From assembly GCA_049487715.1 (NCBI GenBank), contig CP150552.1, positions 744,001-808,000 on the forward strand: a stretch of 64,000 nt of DNA, written 5' to 3'. Positions within the stretch are counted from its first letter, which is position 1. The number at the start of each line of letters is the position of its first letter. Below are positions 56,664-64,000 of the stretch, one piece after another. A program made the position numbers and the translations under genes. The notes beneath the pieces are model-generated. The model worked only from the letters and a program-made list of their open reading frames with translations, searched no databases and had not been told where the DNA came from. The stretch is from Pycnococcus provasolii (lineage: Eukaryota > Chlorophyta > Pseudoscourfieldiophyceae > Pseudoscourfieldiales).

Positions 56664-58595
56664 ATGGACGTGCCCTTCGAGTCCAGCAGTGGCGACGACA
56701 TCAGAGTCGTGGAAGAGGGGGTGCCTGCCTCTGTGGTCTTGGCGGGTCACGCGGGAGAACTGCATTCTCGAGTTCCTTCTTCTCATGCTGCACCAGCTGC
56801 CACAATACCAAGGAGCGCATTGTTAGTCTTTGAGAAGGAGAAGAATGCCTCGCAGGATACCATGATTCTGAATCAAGCTGCTGCTGCTGCGGCGGCGGCA
56901 GGCACTTCTGAGAATGCTCAGGCTCAACCAACGCACATGGTCGGTGTGGAAGCAGCTCCCAACATCACGCTGCTCCCCTCGGAACTCATCAGCATGATTC
57001 TTGTCAAACTCGTCAACACCGCTGCACAAACCAACTCGGCGCCACCCTCGCCGCCGACGCCACCACCACCGCCACCCGTGCTCTTACCGCTCAGTGAAGA
57101 TGACCTGCTCAGCCAACAGATGAACGTGGACGTCTTGACGACTCCAGCGCACCAACCTCCACCTCCTCCTCAAGCGCACCAAGCTCCACCTTCGCCTCCT
57201 ACTCCAAGTCGGCCTGCGTTTGCCGACTTAGCGGCGGCGTGCATGGCGTCGAAACGCTTGCAGACAAACGCCGAAGAGGCTTGGCGCACGTGCTATGCCA
57301 ACACCTTCATTCAAAACACGACGACGACCAATTATGGACAACAGGGGCTCCTCCTCGACGCCGCAGCCTCGTTGGCTGGAAGCTATCGAGCACTCTTCCA
57401 AGAAAGGTGGAAAACGCTCGTCCAAACAAATAACGAGGCTGGACGTCGCGTCGTGGATGCCAGCGACGGACACAGGAGCCTGAAAAATTCCGCCATTGTC
57501 GTTCCCTCGCACTACGAAACGGAGGCGATGTGGCGTGCCATGCTGCTCCCGAACGACGACGTGGACTTTGCCAGCCCGAATGATAGTGACGACGAAGTAC
57601 CAATCAACGCGGAAGATGACGACGAAGACGAAGAAGACGACGACAACAACAACAACAACAGCAACACGCTTACGACGTTCGATACGAACGACAACTCCTC
57701 GCTGATGTTGCTATCCACCTCGCCGCAGGATACGCAGCAAACGCTTCCAACGTCCGACATCAACAACCACAACAAATCCTCCTCCTCCTCCTCACCATCC
57801 TCCTCGCGTCTCGTGTTCCTCGTCGACGGCTCCGGGTCCGTGACTGGCGAAGACTTCGACGCCATGATCAGCTTCGTGATTGACACGCTGCGCTTCCACG
57901 CATGCAAACTCGCGGAGGACAGCTGCTCACCCACGGAGGCTGCAGTGCTGCAGTTCAGCGACACCGTTCACGTGCTCGCCCCACTCGTGCCCCTCGCCGC
58001 TGCGCCTCCAGGCGCTAAGCCACCTCCCGAGCCCATGGGACATGCCGCCACACCGCCAGGAAGCCCTCGTGGCGTCCGCGTCTCCGTCGGGCGCGACTTC
58101 TACGTGTTACCCACCACCCCACCTCCAGCGAACGAGGCGACGAGCCGGCTCACGGGAACGGCTGCAGATGGCGAGGAGCGGCCCGTGGATGCCAACGCGA
58201 GATTGTTCGCACGCGTGCGACGCAACTCGAGGCGACGGCACGGTGGCACGAACATCGCGCTGGCGCTGCGAGCAGCTCAGGAGGTGCTGCTCTCAGCCGC
58301 GGCGCGAGATGCGCCGGAGGACGCAGCAGCTTCGTGCACAGTCATCCTGCTTTCAGACGGACGGCTGGACACGGGTCTGGCGCGCGATGCATGCTCCGCC
58401 GCCTGCGAGCTAGGTGCGACCACCGGCGCGAGCTTGTATGCACTCGGCGTCGGACGTGGCGTGGACCACCGCGAGCTGTACGGTCTGCTTGAGAAGAACG
58501 CGGAGGGTGCGGCAAGTCGGCACTCGCCGCGCGATAAGGCGTACGCGGCACCCGTTCCATCAGCAATGCGTTACCTTGACCTGCGATCTCTATGA
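56664..58595 (+). CDS. F-box-like plus von Willebrand A domain protein, 643 aa
   Basis: I start it at ATG 56664 (MDVPFESSSGDDIRVVEEG); an in-frame ATG at 56553 would add 37 residues. Residues about 95-130 and 185-240 read as an F-box: NITLLPSELISMILVKLVNT, then after a Pro-rich insertion FADLAAACMASKRLQTNAEE, WRTCYANTF, ASLAGSYRALFQERW. This would bind SKP1 in an SCF E3 ligase. After an acidic/Asn-rich stretch comes a vWA domain (about 375-640): DGSGSVTGEDFDAMISFVID (MIDAS DxSxS), the MIDAS Thr in HGGTNIALALRAAQ, and the Asp in TVILLSDGRLDTGL. An insertion of Pro/Ala sequence lies between strands. All MIDAS residues are present. The F-box call is weaker than the vWA call. No family with this architecture is known to me. 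Confidence 0.85.
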   Translation: MDVPFESSSGDDIRVVEEGVPASVVLAGHAGELHSRVPSSHAAPAATIPRSALLVFEKEKNASQDTMILNQAAAAAAAAGTSENAQAQPTHMVGVEAAPNITLLPSELISMILVKLVNTAAQTNSAPPSPPTPPPPPPVLLPLSEDDLLSQQMNVDVLTTPAHQPPPPPQAHQAPPSPPTPSRPAFADLAAACMASKRLQTNAEEAWRTCYANTFIQNTTTTNYGQQGLLLDAAASLAGSYRALFQERWKTLVQTNNEAGRRVVDASDGHRSLKNSAIVVPSHYETEAMWRAMLLPNDDVDFASPNDSDDEVPINAEDDDEDEEDDDNNNNNSNTLTTFDTNDNSSLMLLSTSPQDTQQTLPTSDINNHNKSSSSSSPSSSRLVFLVDGSGSVTGEDFDAMISFVIDTLRFHACKLAEDSCSPTEAAVLQFSDTVHVLAPLVPLAAAPPGAKPPPEPMGHAATPPGSPRGVRVSVGRDFYVLPTTPPPANEATSRLTGTAADGEERPVDANARLFARVRRNSRRRHGGTNIALALRAAQEVLLSAAARDAPEDAAASCTVILLSDGRLDTGLARDACSAACELGATTGASLYALGVGRGVDHRELYGLLEKNAEGAASRHSPRDKAYAAPVPSAMRYLDLRSL

Positions 58596-58687
58596 CGACG
58601 GAGCGTTTGCTGGTGTCACCGTAGTGTTAAAATGAAAGAAAGAAAGAAAGTTCACGTTCGTTACTTATATGTTTTTCCTTCCTTCAC

Positions 58688-59443
58688 TCACACCTCGAAG
58701 TCGGGCTGGTGAGCCACCGCGGCGGCATACTCCGCCTCCTCGTCCTGTACAGCACGTCGTTCGCGCACGTGCCTCGGCAGGTTGGACCTGAGATCGCGAA
58801 GGTACGCGTGCTGCTCCGCGTGCCGTTCCCACTTTTTCGGCTTGAGCGAGCCACGTGCCGACTCGAGTCTGCGCAGCATCGCGCGATTCTCCTCCATAAT
58901 CTTTCGTTCGCGCTGCCTCGCTTGGAACGACTTGGCTGAGCTTGGCCTGCTTCGCGTCGACGTCGACGTCGTGCTCGCCTGGCTCGGGCTCGGGCTGAGT
59001 GCAACAAGCTGCTCCGGCGTTCCCGGTTCCACGACGTCGTAGTTTTGTGCGTTATTTCCGGGCGCAGGGTACGTCGGCGGGCTCCTTGCGATTGCGGTAA
59101 GTTTCGAGAGCAGGATTGCGTTTTCGTTTTCGATTTTCTCGACGCGTTGTTGTTCCGCGAGTCGTTTCTTGGCGTTGTTTGCGAGGTGTGGCGCGGACCG
59201 CGGCGGTGCGTTGTTGATGCGCGCCTTTGTGTTTTCGAGTCGTCGCACGAGGTGTCTGTCTTCGCACTCTTTTCGCGTCGGGTTGATGACCGGGTTCAGG
59301 ACGGGCGGCATGGCGTTTGTGTTGGCGGCCATGCCCAGCGGACGGACGGCGCGTGAAGAAGTCGTGCGCGGCATAGTACTGTAAGGGCGTGACTGTGATG
59401 GAGACGTACTGTACGTAACACCAGTCCAGGGGGGAATGGTCAA
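58688..59443 (-). CDS. CFAP97/Hemingway-domain ciliary protein, up to 251 aa
   Basis: Residues about 45-120 carry the CFAP97 (KIAA1430/Hemingway) domain: NPVINPTRKECEDRHLVRRL, ENTKARINNAPPRSAPHLAN, then EKIENENAILLSKLTAIARS. The pattern Pro-Arg-Ser-x-Pro-His-L and (E/R)IxxENxxLLxKLxxI is diagnostic. The rest is basic and helical, with a C-terminal KIMEENRAMLRRLESARGSL block that resembles a second partial copy of the same EN..ML/L motif. The start may be ATG 59443 or ATG 59374 (MPRTTSSRAVRPLG). Homologues are axonemal or ciliary proteins, so the organism or its ancestor makes flagella. Convergent with the vWA gene, 93 bases apart. Confidence 0.85.
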   Translation of the reverse strand: MTIPPWTGVTYSTSPSQSRPYSTMPRTTSSRAVRPLGMAANTNAMPPVLNPVINPTRKECEDRHLVRRLENTKARINNAPPRSAPHLANNAKKRLAEQQRVEKIENENAILLSKLTAIARSPPTYPAPGNNAQNYDVVEPGTPEQLVALSPSPSQASTTSTSTRSRPSSAKSFQARQRERKIMEENRAMLRRLESARGSLKPKKWERHAEQHAYLRDLRSNLPRHVRERRAVQDEEAEYAAAVAHQPDFEV

Positions 59444-60769
59444 AGATACAAAAGACAGTCAAACGTTCGGTCAAACGCTTACAAAAACAAGGGGGGGTCA
59501 ACTGGATGTTAAGGCACCTGGCACCCTAACTAATGGCACCTTGCCACCTTGCATTATTGCCACCTCGCCCCTCGCGCAACCTCCTCGAGCAGGAATTGCA
59601 GTGTAAAGTTTAGCCTACCTTCCTAGCCTAAGTTTAGCGAACCTGCCCATCGATGGCCCATCGTCGTCCATCGCGAATCATCATTCCCCGTAATAATGGA
59701 CCTCTGTAGTGGCAATGGCAGAGTTCGTTGCCCGCGGCCTTTCTCCCTTTCTCAGTTTCTCATAGGTGTTTCTCATAACCATTTTTAAGAACCATTTTTT
59801 AATAACCAGGTGGTGAGTGGTCTTGCAACCTCGCCTGGCACACCTGGTCTTGCACACGCCACCTCCTGGCAGTTGCAACCACTCCAACCAGGTGTTGCCA
59901 CCTGGTCAAGGTACCCGGTCAGGTTGTCTTGCACGATGCCACGACCCTCCTCCTCCTGTTTTGCCCATCAAGGCGATCAGCAAAGGTGATCAGCAATCTC
60001 AGCAAGGAAAGGGAGAAGCTTGCCATCCCATTCATTGAAAGCCTCCATTGAATGAGAAGGTGAGAGAAGCTGGCTTGGAGAGAGAGAGGTTGGCCAGAGT
60101 ACGAGGTACAGTACCCTCTTAGGCCGGCTGGGACCATATGGTCCCAGCAGGAGTTGGAGACCTATCGTAGAGAGAGAGTTGGGCAGACAGCCAGAGCACC
60201 TTGCCAGAGCACCAGAGCGTGCAAGTTGCGTGGGGGAAAGTTACCTTTACATAAACGTAGTTCTTAACCAACGAGGTCGTGCGTCACAACAAGGGTGGAG
60301 TAACCTTAGCTGACCTGCCCTGGATCCCCAACCAACCACCATGGTCCTCCTCCCACTCCCTCCGGAGGCCGTCCGGAGAAGACCTCCGGGACTCCTCCTC
60401 TCCTCCATTCCGATCTCTACGACAGAACTCGCGGCCATCTCAGTCTCGGTTTGGATTCTTCGCTCGCTCGCTCGTGAACGAACGCTTGTGAGTGAGTGAG
60501 TGAGTCGTCAGTCGGAAAGGTCAGCTGAGAACGTCCTTAAAGAAAGGCCTTAAGTTAAGGCGCCTTTAACAACGTCCAACGTTCAGTACCTTAAGCTCGA
60601 CTCGGCTTAGTAAGCTTAAGTACGTAAGCTGGCTGGCTACCATAAAGGGTGTTTAAGCGTGTCTTCCTGTGCTGTCCTTCTGTGCTGTCCTTCTGTTGTG
60701 CTGTCCTTCTTTCTGTTCTGACCTGTTCTGATCTTTTTTGTTGGATAGATATATACCTTTAGACATTTC
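59444..60769. other. Intergenic with CTTAAG cluster and short direct repeats
   Basis: No supportable gene. Repeated words: ACCTGG/CACCTGGC-type at 59510-59920, GATCAGCAA at about 59972 and 59989, GAGTGAGT at 60490-60504. A dense group of CTTAAG lies at 60549, 60590 and 60615, with CTTAAA and TTAAGG neighbours. Contains the promoters of the CFAP97 gene and the sialidase-fold gene. Confidence 0.5.
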
Positions 60770-63019
60770 ATGCGGCCGCCTGCCAATGCCGCGACGATCC
60801 GAAGAGGAGGCTCGTCTGGAGGCGGCTCCTCAATCGGGATCGCGTCCTTCATGCGACTCGCCATCTTTGTATCCATCGCGTACTGCGCCTACGTGATCGC
60901 AGGATGGATGCAAGCGAGCACGAACCTCGACCACGAAGGCGGTTCAGCCGTGCCTGCCCCCTTGACTGCCACAAACGACGCCACAGACTCTGCGGCGGCT
61001 CTGAAAACTATCGGGCAGGATATGGAGGCGGCACACCAACACGAGCAAGAGGACGAAACTTCGGTGCAGCAAACTCTGCTGCAAAGGCAAGCCTCCGTGG
61101 TGGACGAACACGACGACGTGCAGCACGAAGAGCACGAGTTGGCGGAAGCTGAGCCCGAAGAGGCAACAAACGGCGTAGTGGAGCACGTTGAGGAGGAGGT
61201 GGTGGAGGAGGAGCAGCAGCCTCCTCACGACGACGTCGTAGTGCACGACGAGGAGGAGCAGCCTCCTCACGACGACGTCGTAGTGCACGACGAGGAGGAG
61301 GAGCAGCCTCCTCACGACGACGTCGTTGTGCACGAGGAGGTGGAGGTGGGCGCTGACGAGTCAGAGCCAGCGGGCGAGTCAGAGGACGTGGCGACAAGCC
61401 TGGAGGAGCACGTCGTAGCGGACGGGGCGGCGTCGGACGAAGTGGCGGCGGCGGCGGCGGAGGAGGAGGCTCCTGCTGACGATGCAGAAACGGGGATGCA
61501 CACGTCGCTTGGAGATGCGGCGGACGAGGCTATGTCCACGAAAACGAAAGAGGCTCGTGCGGTGGATGACACGCTGCTATCGGATGTGACGGCTAAGAAA
61601 AGCGAAAAGTCGCCGCCGCCACCACCCTTCAAACCCTCGTGGGAGAGCTGCGGCTCGTACAAGGCTGCGCCTGGCGCGAGGTCGATGCTGAGGATGAAAG
61701 GAACCTTGCACCGCTCGTGGGTGTACCGCATCGCAGCACCGGGAGCACCGGCGTCGTCGTCGAGCGCTGGTCCTGAGCTCGGGTACGTGCACATGCCCAC
61801 GATCGCGTGGAGCTCGGAGAGGAACCGGCTTTACGTTGCATGGCAAGGCAGCAAGGGTGCTGAAGGGAACAACGACCAGAACATCTACTTCTCCTCGTCG
61901 GCTTCGCACGGCTCGGCGTGGACGCAGGCGAAGCGCCTCGGCGCGAAGCAGACGGGAGCGCGCTGGGCGCCAGTGCTTTTCGTTGCGCCCAATCCGCCGC
62001 GGCATGCCGTGCGGCATGGCAAGCAACCCACGCAGCCTTCGTCGCTCCGCCTCTTCTACGCCGAGAGCAAGAACTGTTTCGTTTGCAACTCGCTGGCGTG
62101 CAAAAATCTTATGCAGCCGCGACTTAAGTCGGCGGTGCAGCAGGCTAGCACAAACGCCGCGCCCAGCAACGGTTACGGCCACATGGGTAAGGAAAATCCT
62201 ACCCACAATCCTGCCATTTCGCCGCAGTGGAAGCCTGGCGGTGATATCTACGTGGAGGAGCTCGTTTCTGACGTGAGGTTTAGCGGCTCGCCCACGCTCG
62301 TTCTCTCCGAATCCACGCCGGGCGGGAACATTCCGAAGGTGATTGCGAATCCGCCTGCGGTGAGCGAGAATGGCAACTGGGTGCTTCCATACTGGCGCGA
62401 GGTTCCGAGAGGGGAGAATGTGAGCCCGAGCTGCCGCACGCGAGCTTCGAAGGAGGAGTACGCGGGCGTGGTGTCTACCAACAACTTCGGGCGCACTTGG
62501 CACATGTACGGCTCGCTTAAAATGAAGCCGGGGAAATTGCCATTCCGGCAAAAGGACAAGCCGGACTGGTTGATCGAGGCGTCGATCGTGAGCGTGGACA
62601 AGGCTCGCTCGAACAACCTGCTACAGCTGTTCCGCACTTCGAGAGACGTTGCGTTCGCAAGCAGGAGTACGGACGGCGGCAAGTCGTGGAGTGAACCCGC
62701 AAGCACCCCGCTTGCAAATCCGAACAGCAAGCTGAACGTGATCCGCATCCCCACCACGGGACACCTCGTCGTGGCGTACAACAATCACGCGTTCCGGGAG
62801 AAGAAGCGCAGCAATCTCGTCGTGGCCACGAGCCGCGACGAAGGGAAGACTTGGTCGGAGCTCGTCAAGCTCGAGACGGTATTCGTCGACGAGCAATTCT
62901 ACCACTACCCGTCGATGGCATACGTGCCATCAACGGGAAGCCTGTTTGTAGTCTACGCGAGCTTCGGAAAAGGCATTCGTATGGCAAAAATTGATCTGGA
63001 ATGTTCAACCAGTGCTTGA
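60770..63019 (+). CDS. Type II membrane protein with sialidase-fold (BNR) lumenal domain, 749 aa
   Basis: Starts at ATG 60770. A short basic N-terminus (MRPPANAATIRRGGSSGGG), one helix at about residues 24-46 (IASFMRLAIFVSIAYCAYVI) and a Golgi-like stem give type II topology. The stem holds three repeats of PPHDDVVVHDEEEE-type acid blocks (61213-61335). Residues about 290-745 form a six-bladed sialidase-type fold, seen from Asp-box (S/TxDxGxxW) repeats: SRDEGKTWSE, STDGGKSWSEP, and TNNFGRTWHM. Other blades: YVHMPTIAWSSERNRLYVAW, GARWAPVLFVAP, TLVLSESTPGGNIPKVIANP, NWVLPYWREVPRGE. It resembles plant and microbial BNR proteins. The catalytic Arg triad of true sialidases was not confirmed; activity on sialic acid is unlikely in a green alga. 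Acts probably in Golgi or at the surface. Confidence 0.88.
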   Translation: MRPPANAATIRRGGSSGGGSSIGIASFMRLAIFVSIAYCAYVIAGWMQASTNLDHEGGSAVPAPLTATNDATDSAAALKTIGQDMEAAHQHEQEDETSVQQTLLQRQASVVDEHDDVQHEEHELAEAEPEEATNGVVEHVEEEVVEEEQQPPHDDVVVHDEEEQPPHDDVVVHDEEEEQPPHDDVVVHEEVEVGADESEPAGESEDVATSLEEHVVADGAASDEVAAAAAEEEAPADDAETGMHTSLGDAADEAMSTKTKEARAVDDTLLSDVTAKKSEKSPPPPPFKPSWESCGSYKAAPGARSMLRMKGTLHRSWVYRIAAPGAPASSSSAGPELGYVHMPTIAWSSERNRLYVAWQGSKGAEGNNDQNIYFSSSASHGSAWTQAKRLGAKQTGARWAPVLFVAPNPPRHAVRHGKQPTQPSSLRLFYAESKNCFVCNSLACKNLMQPRLKSAVQQASTNAAPSNGYGHMGKENPTHNPAISPQWKPGGDIYVEELVSDVRFSGSPTLVLSESTPGGNIPKVIANPPAVSENGNWVLPYWREVPRGENVSPSCRTRASKEEYAGVVSTNNFGRTWHMYGSLKMKPGKLPFRQKDKPDWLIEASIVSVDKARSNNLLQLFRTSRDVAFASRSTDGGKSWSEPASTPLANPNSKLNVIRIPTTGHLVVAYNNHAFREKKRSNLVVATSRDEGKTWSELVKLETVFVDEQFYHYPSMAYVPSTGSLFVVYASFGKGIRMAKIDLECSTSA
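61213..61335. repeat. PPHDDVVVH tandem repeats, three copies, coding
   Basis: Three near-identical units (48-51 bases) in the stem of the sialidase-fold protein, coding for CCTCCTCACGACGACGTCGT-type text with acidic spacers. They differ by the number of GAG codons. Confidence 0.9.
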
Positions 63020-63044
63020 TTGATGATCGACGATTATTTAACAT

Positions 63045-63049
63045 TGTAA
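63045..63049 (+). terminator. TGTAA polyadenylation-type signal
   Basis: TGTAA lies about 25 bases after the stop of the sialidase-fold gene. It matches the chlorophyte polyadenylation signal; use here is inferred. Confidence 0.4.
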
Positions 63050-63196
63050 AAGGTAAACTCAATTGCATTACTAAATGAAGGAAAGATACAAGCTCTCTCA
63101 TTTTATTCGCAGAAACTCAACAGCGAAAATGGCCAGTCACCTCAGGTGAATGCGGCCCACCCAACAACCAACCAACCAACCAACCAACAACATCAC

Positions 63197-64000
63197 TTAG
63201 AAGTAACGTACTTCCGTAGTGCATCCAACATTTTTCTCCGTCTGCTCCTCACCCATCTGCTCACGATGGTACGCAGCCAACTCGTCCTCGTACTCGTGCA
63301 CATCAAAGTTCGTCACGGCATTCAAACCACTCGCTCGGATCGCGGCTTTGTCGTATGCTCGAGCCGCCTCGAGTTGTGTGTCAAATAGACCGAGGTACAC
63401 ATATCGCTTGCCAAGGAATTGGCCCATGCGTGCCTCGTACTTTCCACCTTTGTGCTTCGTCACGCCGCGATACTTGCTGCTACCTCGGCTGAATCCCTTG
63501 CTTCGACGTCGGAGCAGGCTGACGAGCTCGTCACGCGTCACGCTCTCCACCTTCTCGAGCATGTCAGTGTAGTCGTCGAGCGGAAAGTTCGTCTCCGTGT
63601 CACGTCCACGGCACTTGAGCGCGACGATGTCGTACGCGCGTCCCGCGCGTTCCTCCGTGTCAAATCCGCCGAGGTACACCTGATTTCCCTCGTCCCACAC
63701 ATGCGCCTCCCATCGCGCCGTACGACGATGCTTTGTCACGCCTCTGAACTTGGACGTATCACTTTTGCGCTTCTTCTTATTGGTGTTTGTTGTTGTATGG
63801 CTTTTGTTGATGGACGTGCTGTCAGTTGGAGGAGGAGGAGGTGGTGGTAATTCTGCTGTTGTGTTGCAAGAAAAAGCAGCAACAACAATACTACTAGCTG
63901 ATGGATGTGGTGGTGGTGGTGGTGGTGGTGGTGGTGGTGGTGGCGGTGGCGGCAGATGTGGTGGTGACGGTCCTTCATCGGAGAGGATGTTATACTGGTG
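63197..64000 (-). CDS. AP2/ERF transcription factor with two AP2 domains (partial, runs off right edge)
   Basis: The frame is open without interruption from the right edge (position 64000) to the stop at 63197, so at least 267 codons are present and the start lies outside the window. From the N-terminus: [10 protein letters not shown], a poly-Pro stretch encoded by the CCA repeat, a Pro/Thr/Ser linker, a basic NKKKRKSD (likely nuclear localisation), then AP2 domain 1 ([20 protein letters not shown] with [16 protein letters not shown]) and AP2 domain 2 ([20 protein letters not shown] with [20 protein letters not shown]). Two AP2 domains joined by a short charged linker place it in the AP2/AINTEGUMENTA-like class, not ERF. 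The short C-terminal tail is acidic. DNA binding is likely; targets unknown. Confidence 0.92.
   Translation of the reverse strand, partial: HQYNILSDEGPSPPHLPPPPPPPPPPPPPPPHPSASSIVVAAFSCNTTAELPPPPPPPTDSTSINKSHTTTNTNKKKRKSDTSKFRGVTKHRRTARWEAHVWDEGNQVYLGGFDTEERAGRAYDIVALKCRGRDTETNFPLDDYTDMLEKVESVTRDELVSLLRRRSKGFSRGSSKYRGVTKHKGGKYEARMGQFLGKRYVYLGLFDTQLEAARAYDKAAIRASGLNAVTNFDVHEYEDELAAYHREQMGEEQTEKNVGCTTEVRYF
63908..63956. repeat. (GGT/CCA)n trinucleotide run coding for poly-Pro
   Basis: About fifteen GGT/GGC units on the plus strand read as CCA/CCG (Pro) on the coding minus strand of the AP2 gene. Length polymorphism is likely. Confidence 0.9.

Noticed and set aside
1-64000. Search for CRISPR arrays, phage or plasmid functions, insertion sequences and operons
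   Set aside because: Repeats found are coding tandem repeats, microsatellites or telomere-like; there are no spacers, transposases or ribosome-binding sites, and introns show eukaryotic genes.

Overview
This is nuclear DNA of a eukaryote, most likely a small green-lineage alga (a prasinophyte of the Pycnococcus/Chloropicon kind is my best guess; inference only). The reasons are: a plastid-type starch synthase I, an OEP80-like plastid outer-envelope Omp85 protein, a plastid-style SepF homologue, a two-domain AP2 factor, plant-type TTTAGGG repeats, TGTAA near two transcript ends, and a compact layout of long single-exon genes with a few short GT-AG introns. No rRNA, tRNA, CRISPR array, operon or prokaryotic signal was seen.

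Layout. 1-3.3 kb: partial membrane-protein gene, a frameshifted gene relic, an AT-rich gap and one doubtful small ORF. 3.3-15 kb: EF-hand/TM/BspA-repeat surface protein (-), KDM8-like JmjC oxygenase (+), SepF-like protein (-), a large chromosome-axis-like protein (-), and a two-exon EF-hand protein (-). 15-24 kb: two-exon syntaxin-5 (+), a long coiled-coil protein (-), a two-exon signal-anchor basic protein (+), a Y-family polymerase relic, and a two-exon small membrane protein (-). 24.7-32.1 kb: a giant coiled-coil protein carrying about eleven near-identical 330-bp repeats. 32-41.8 kb: signal-anchor protein, Omp85, CHMP3/Vps24, small proteins, and a mosaic secreted protease with a SOD-like domain. 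42-55.5 kb: pectin-acetylesterase/Notum-like protein, YHS protein, a 1740-residue fasciclin protein, REEP/HVA22, MAPEG, starch synthase I, and an ABM-like protein. 56.6-64 kb: an F-box + vWA protein, a CFAP97 protein, a sialidase-fold membrane protein, and an AP2 factor running off the right edge.

The genes form no single pathway. Recurrent themes are membrane trafficking (syntaxin-5, CHMP3, REEP), plastid biogenesis (Omp85, SepF, starch synthase) and an unusually rich set of secreted or surface proteins (BspA-like, fasciclin, protease, esterase, sialidase-fold). Genes are mostly convergent or divergent pairs. Intergenic DNA carries recurring telomere-like (TTAGGG/TTTAGGG) blocks near gene starts and is rich in the palindrome CTTAAG. 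The best candidates for follow-up are the homogenised 330-bp coding array, the mosaic SOD/trypsin/ShKT protein, the F-box-vWA fusion, and the esterase lacking its usual catalytic Asp.
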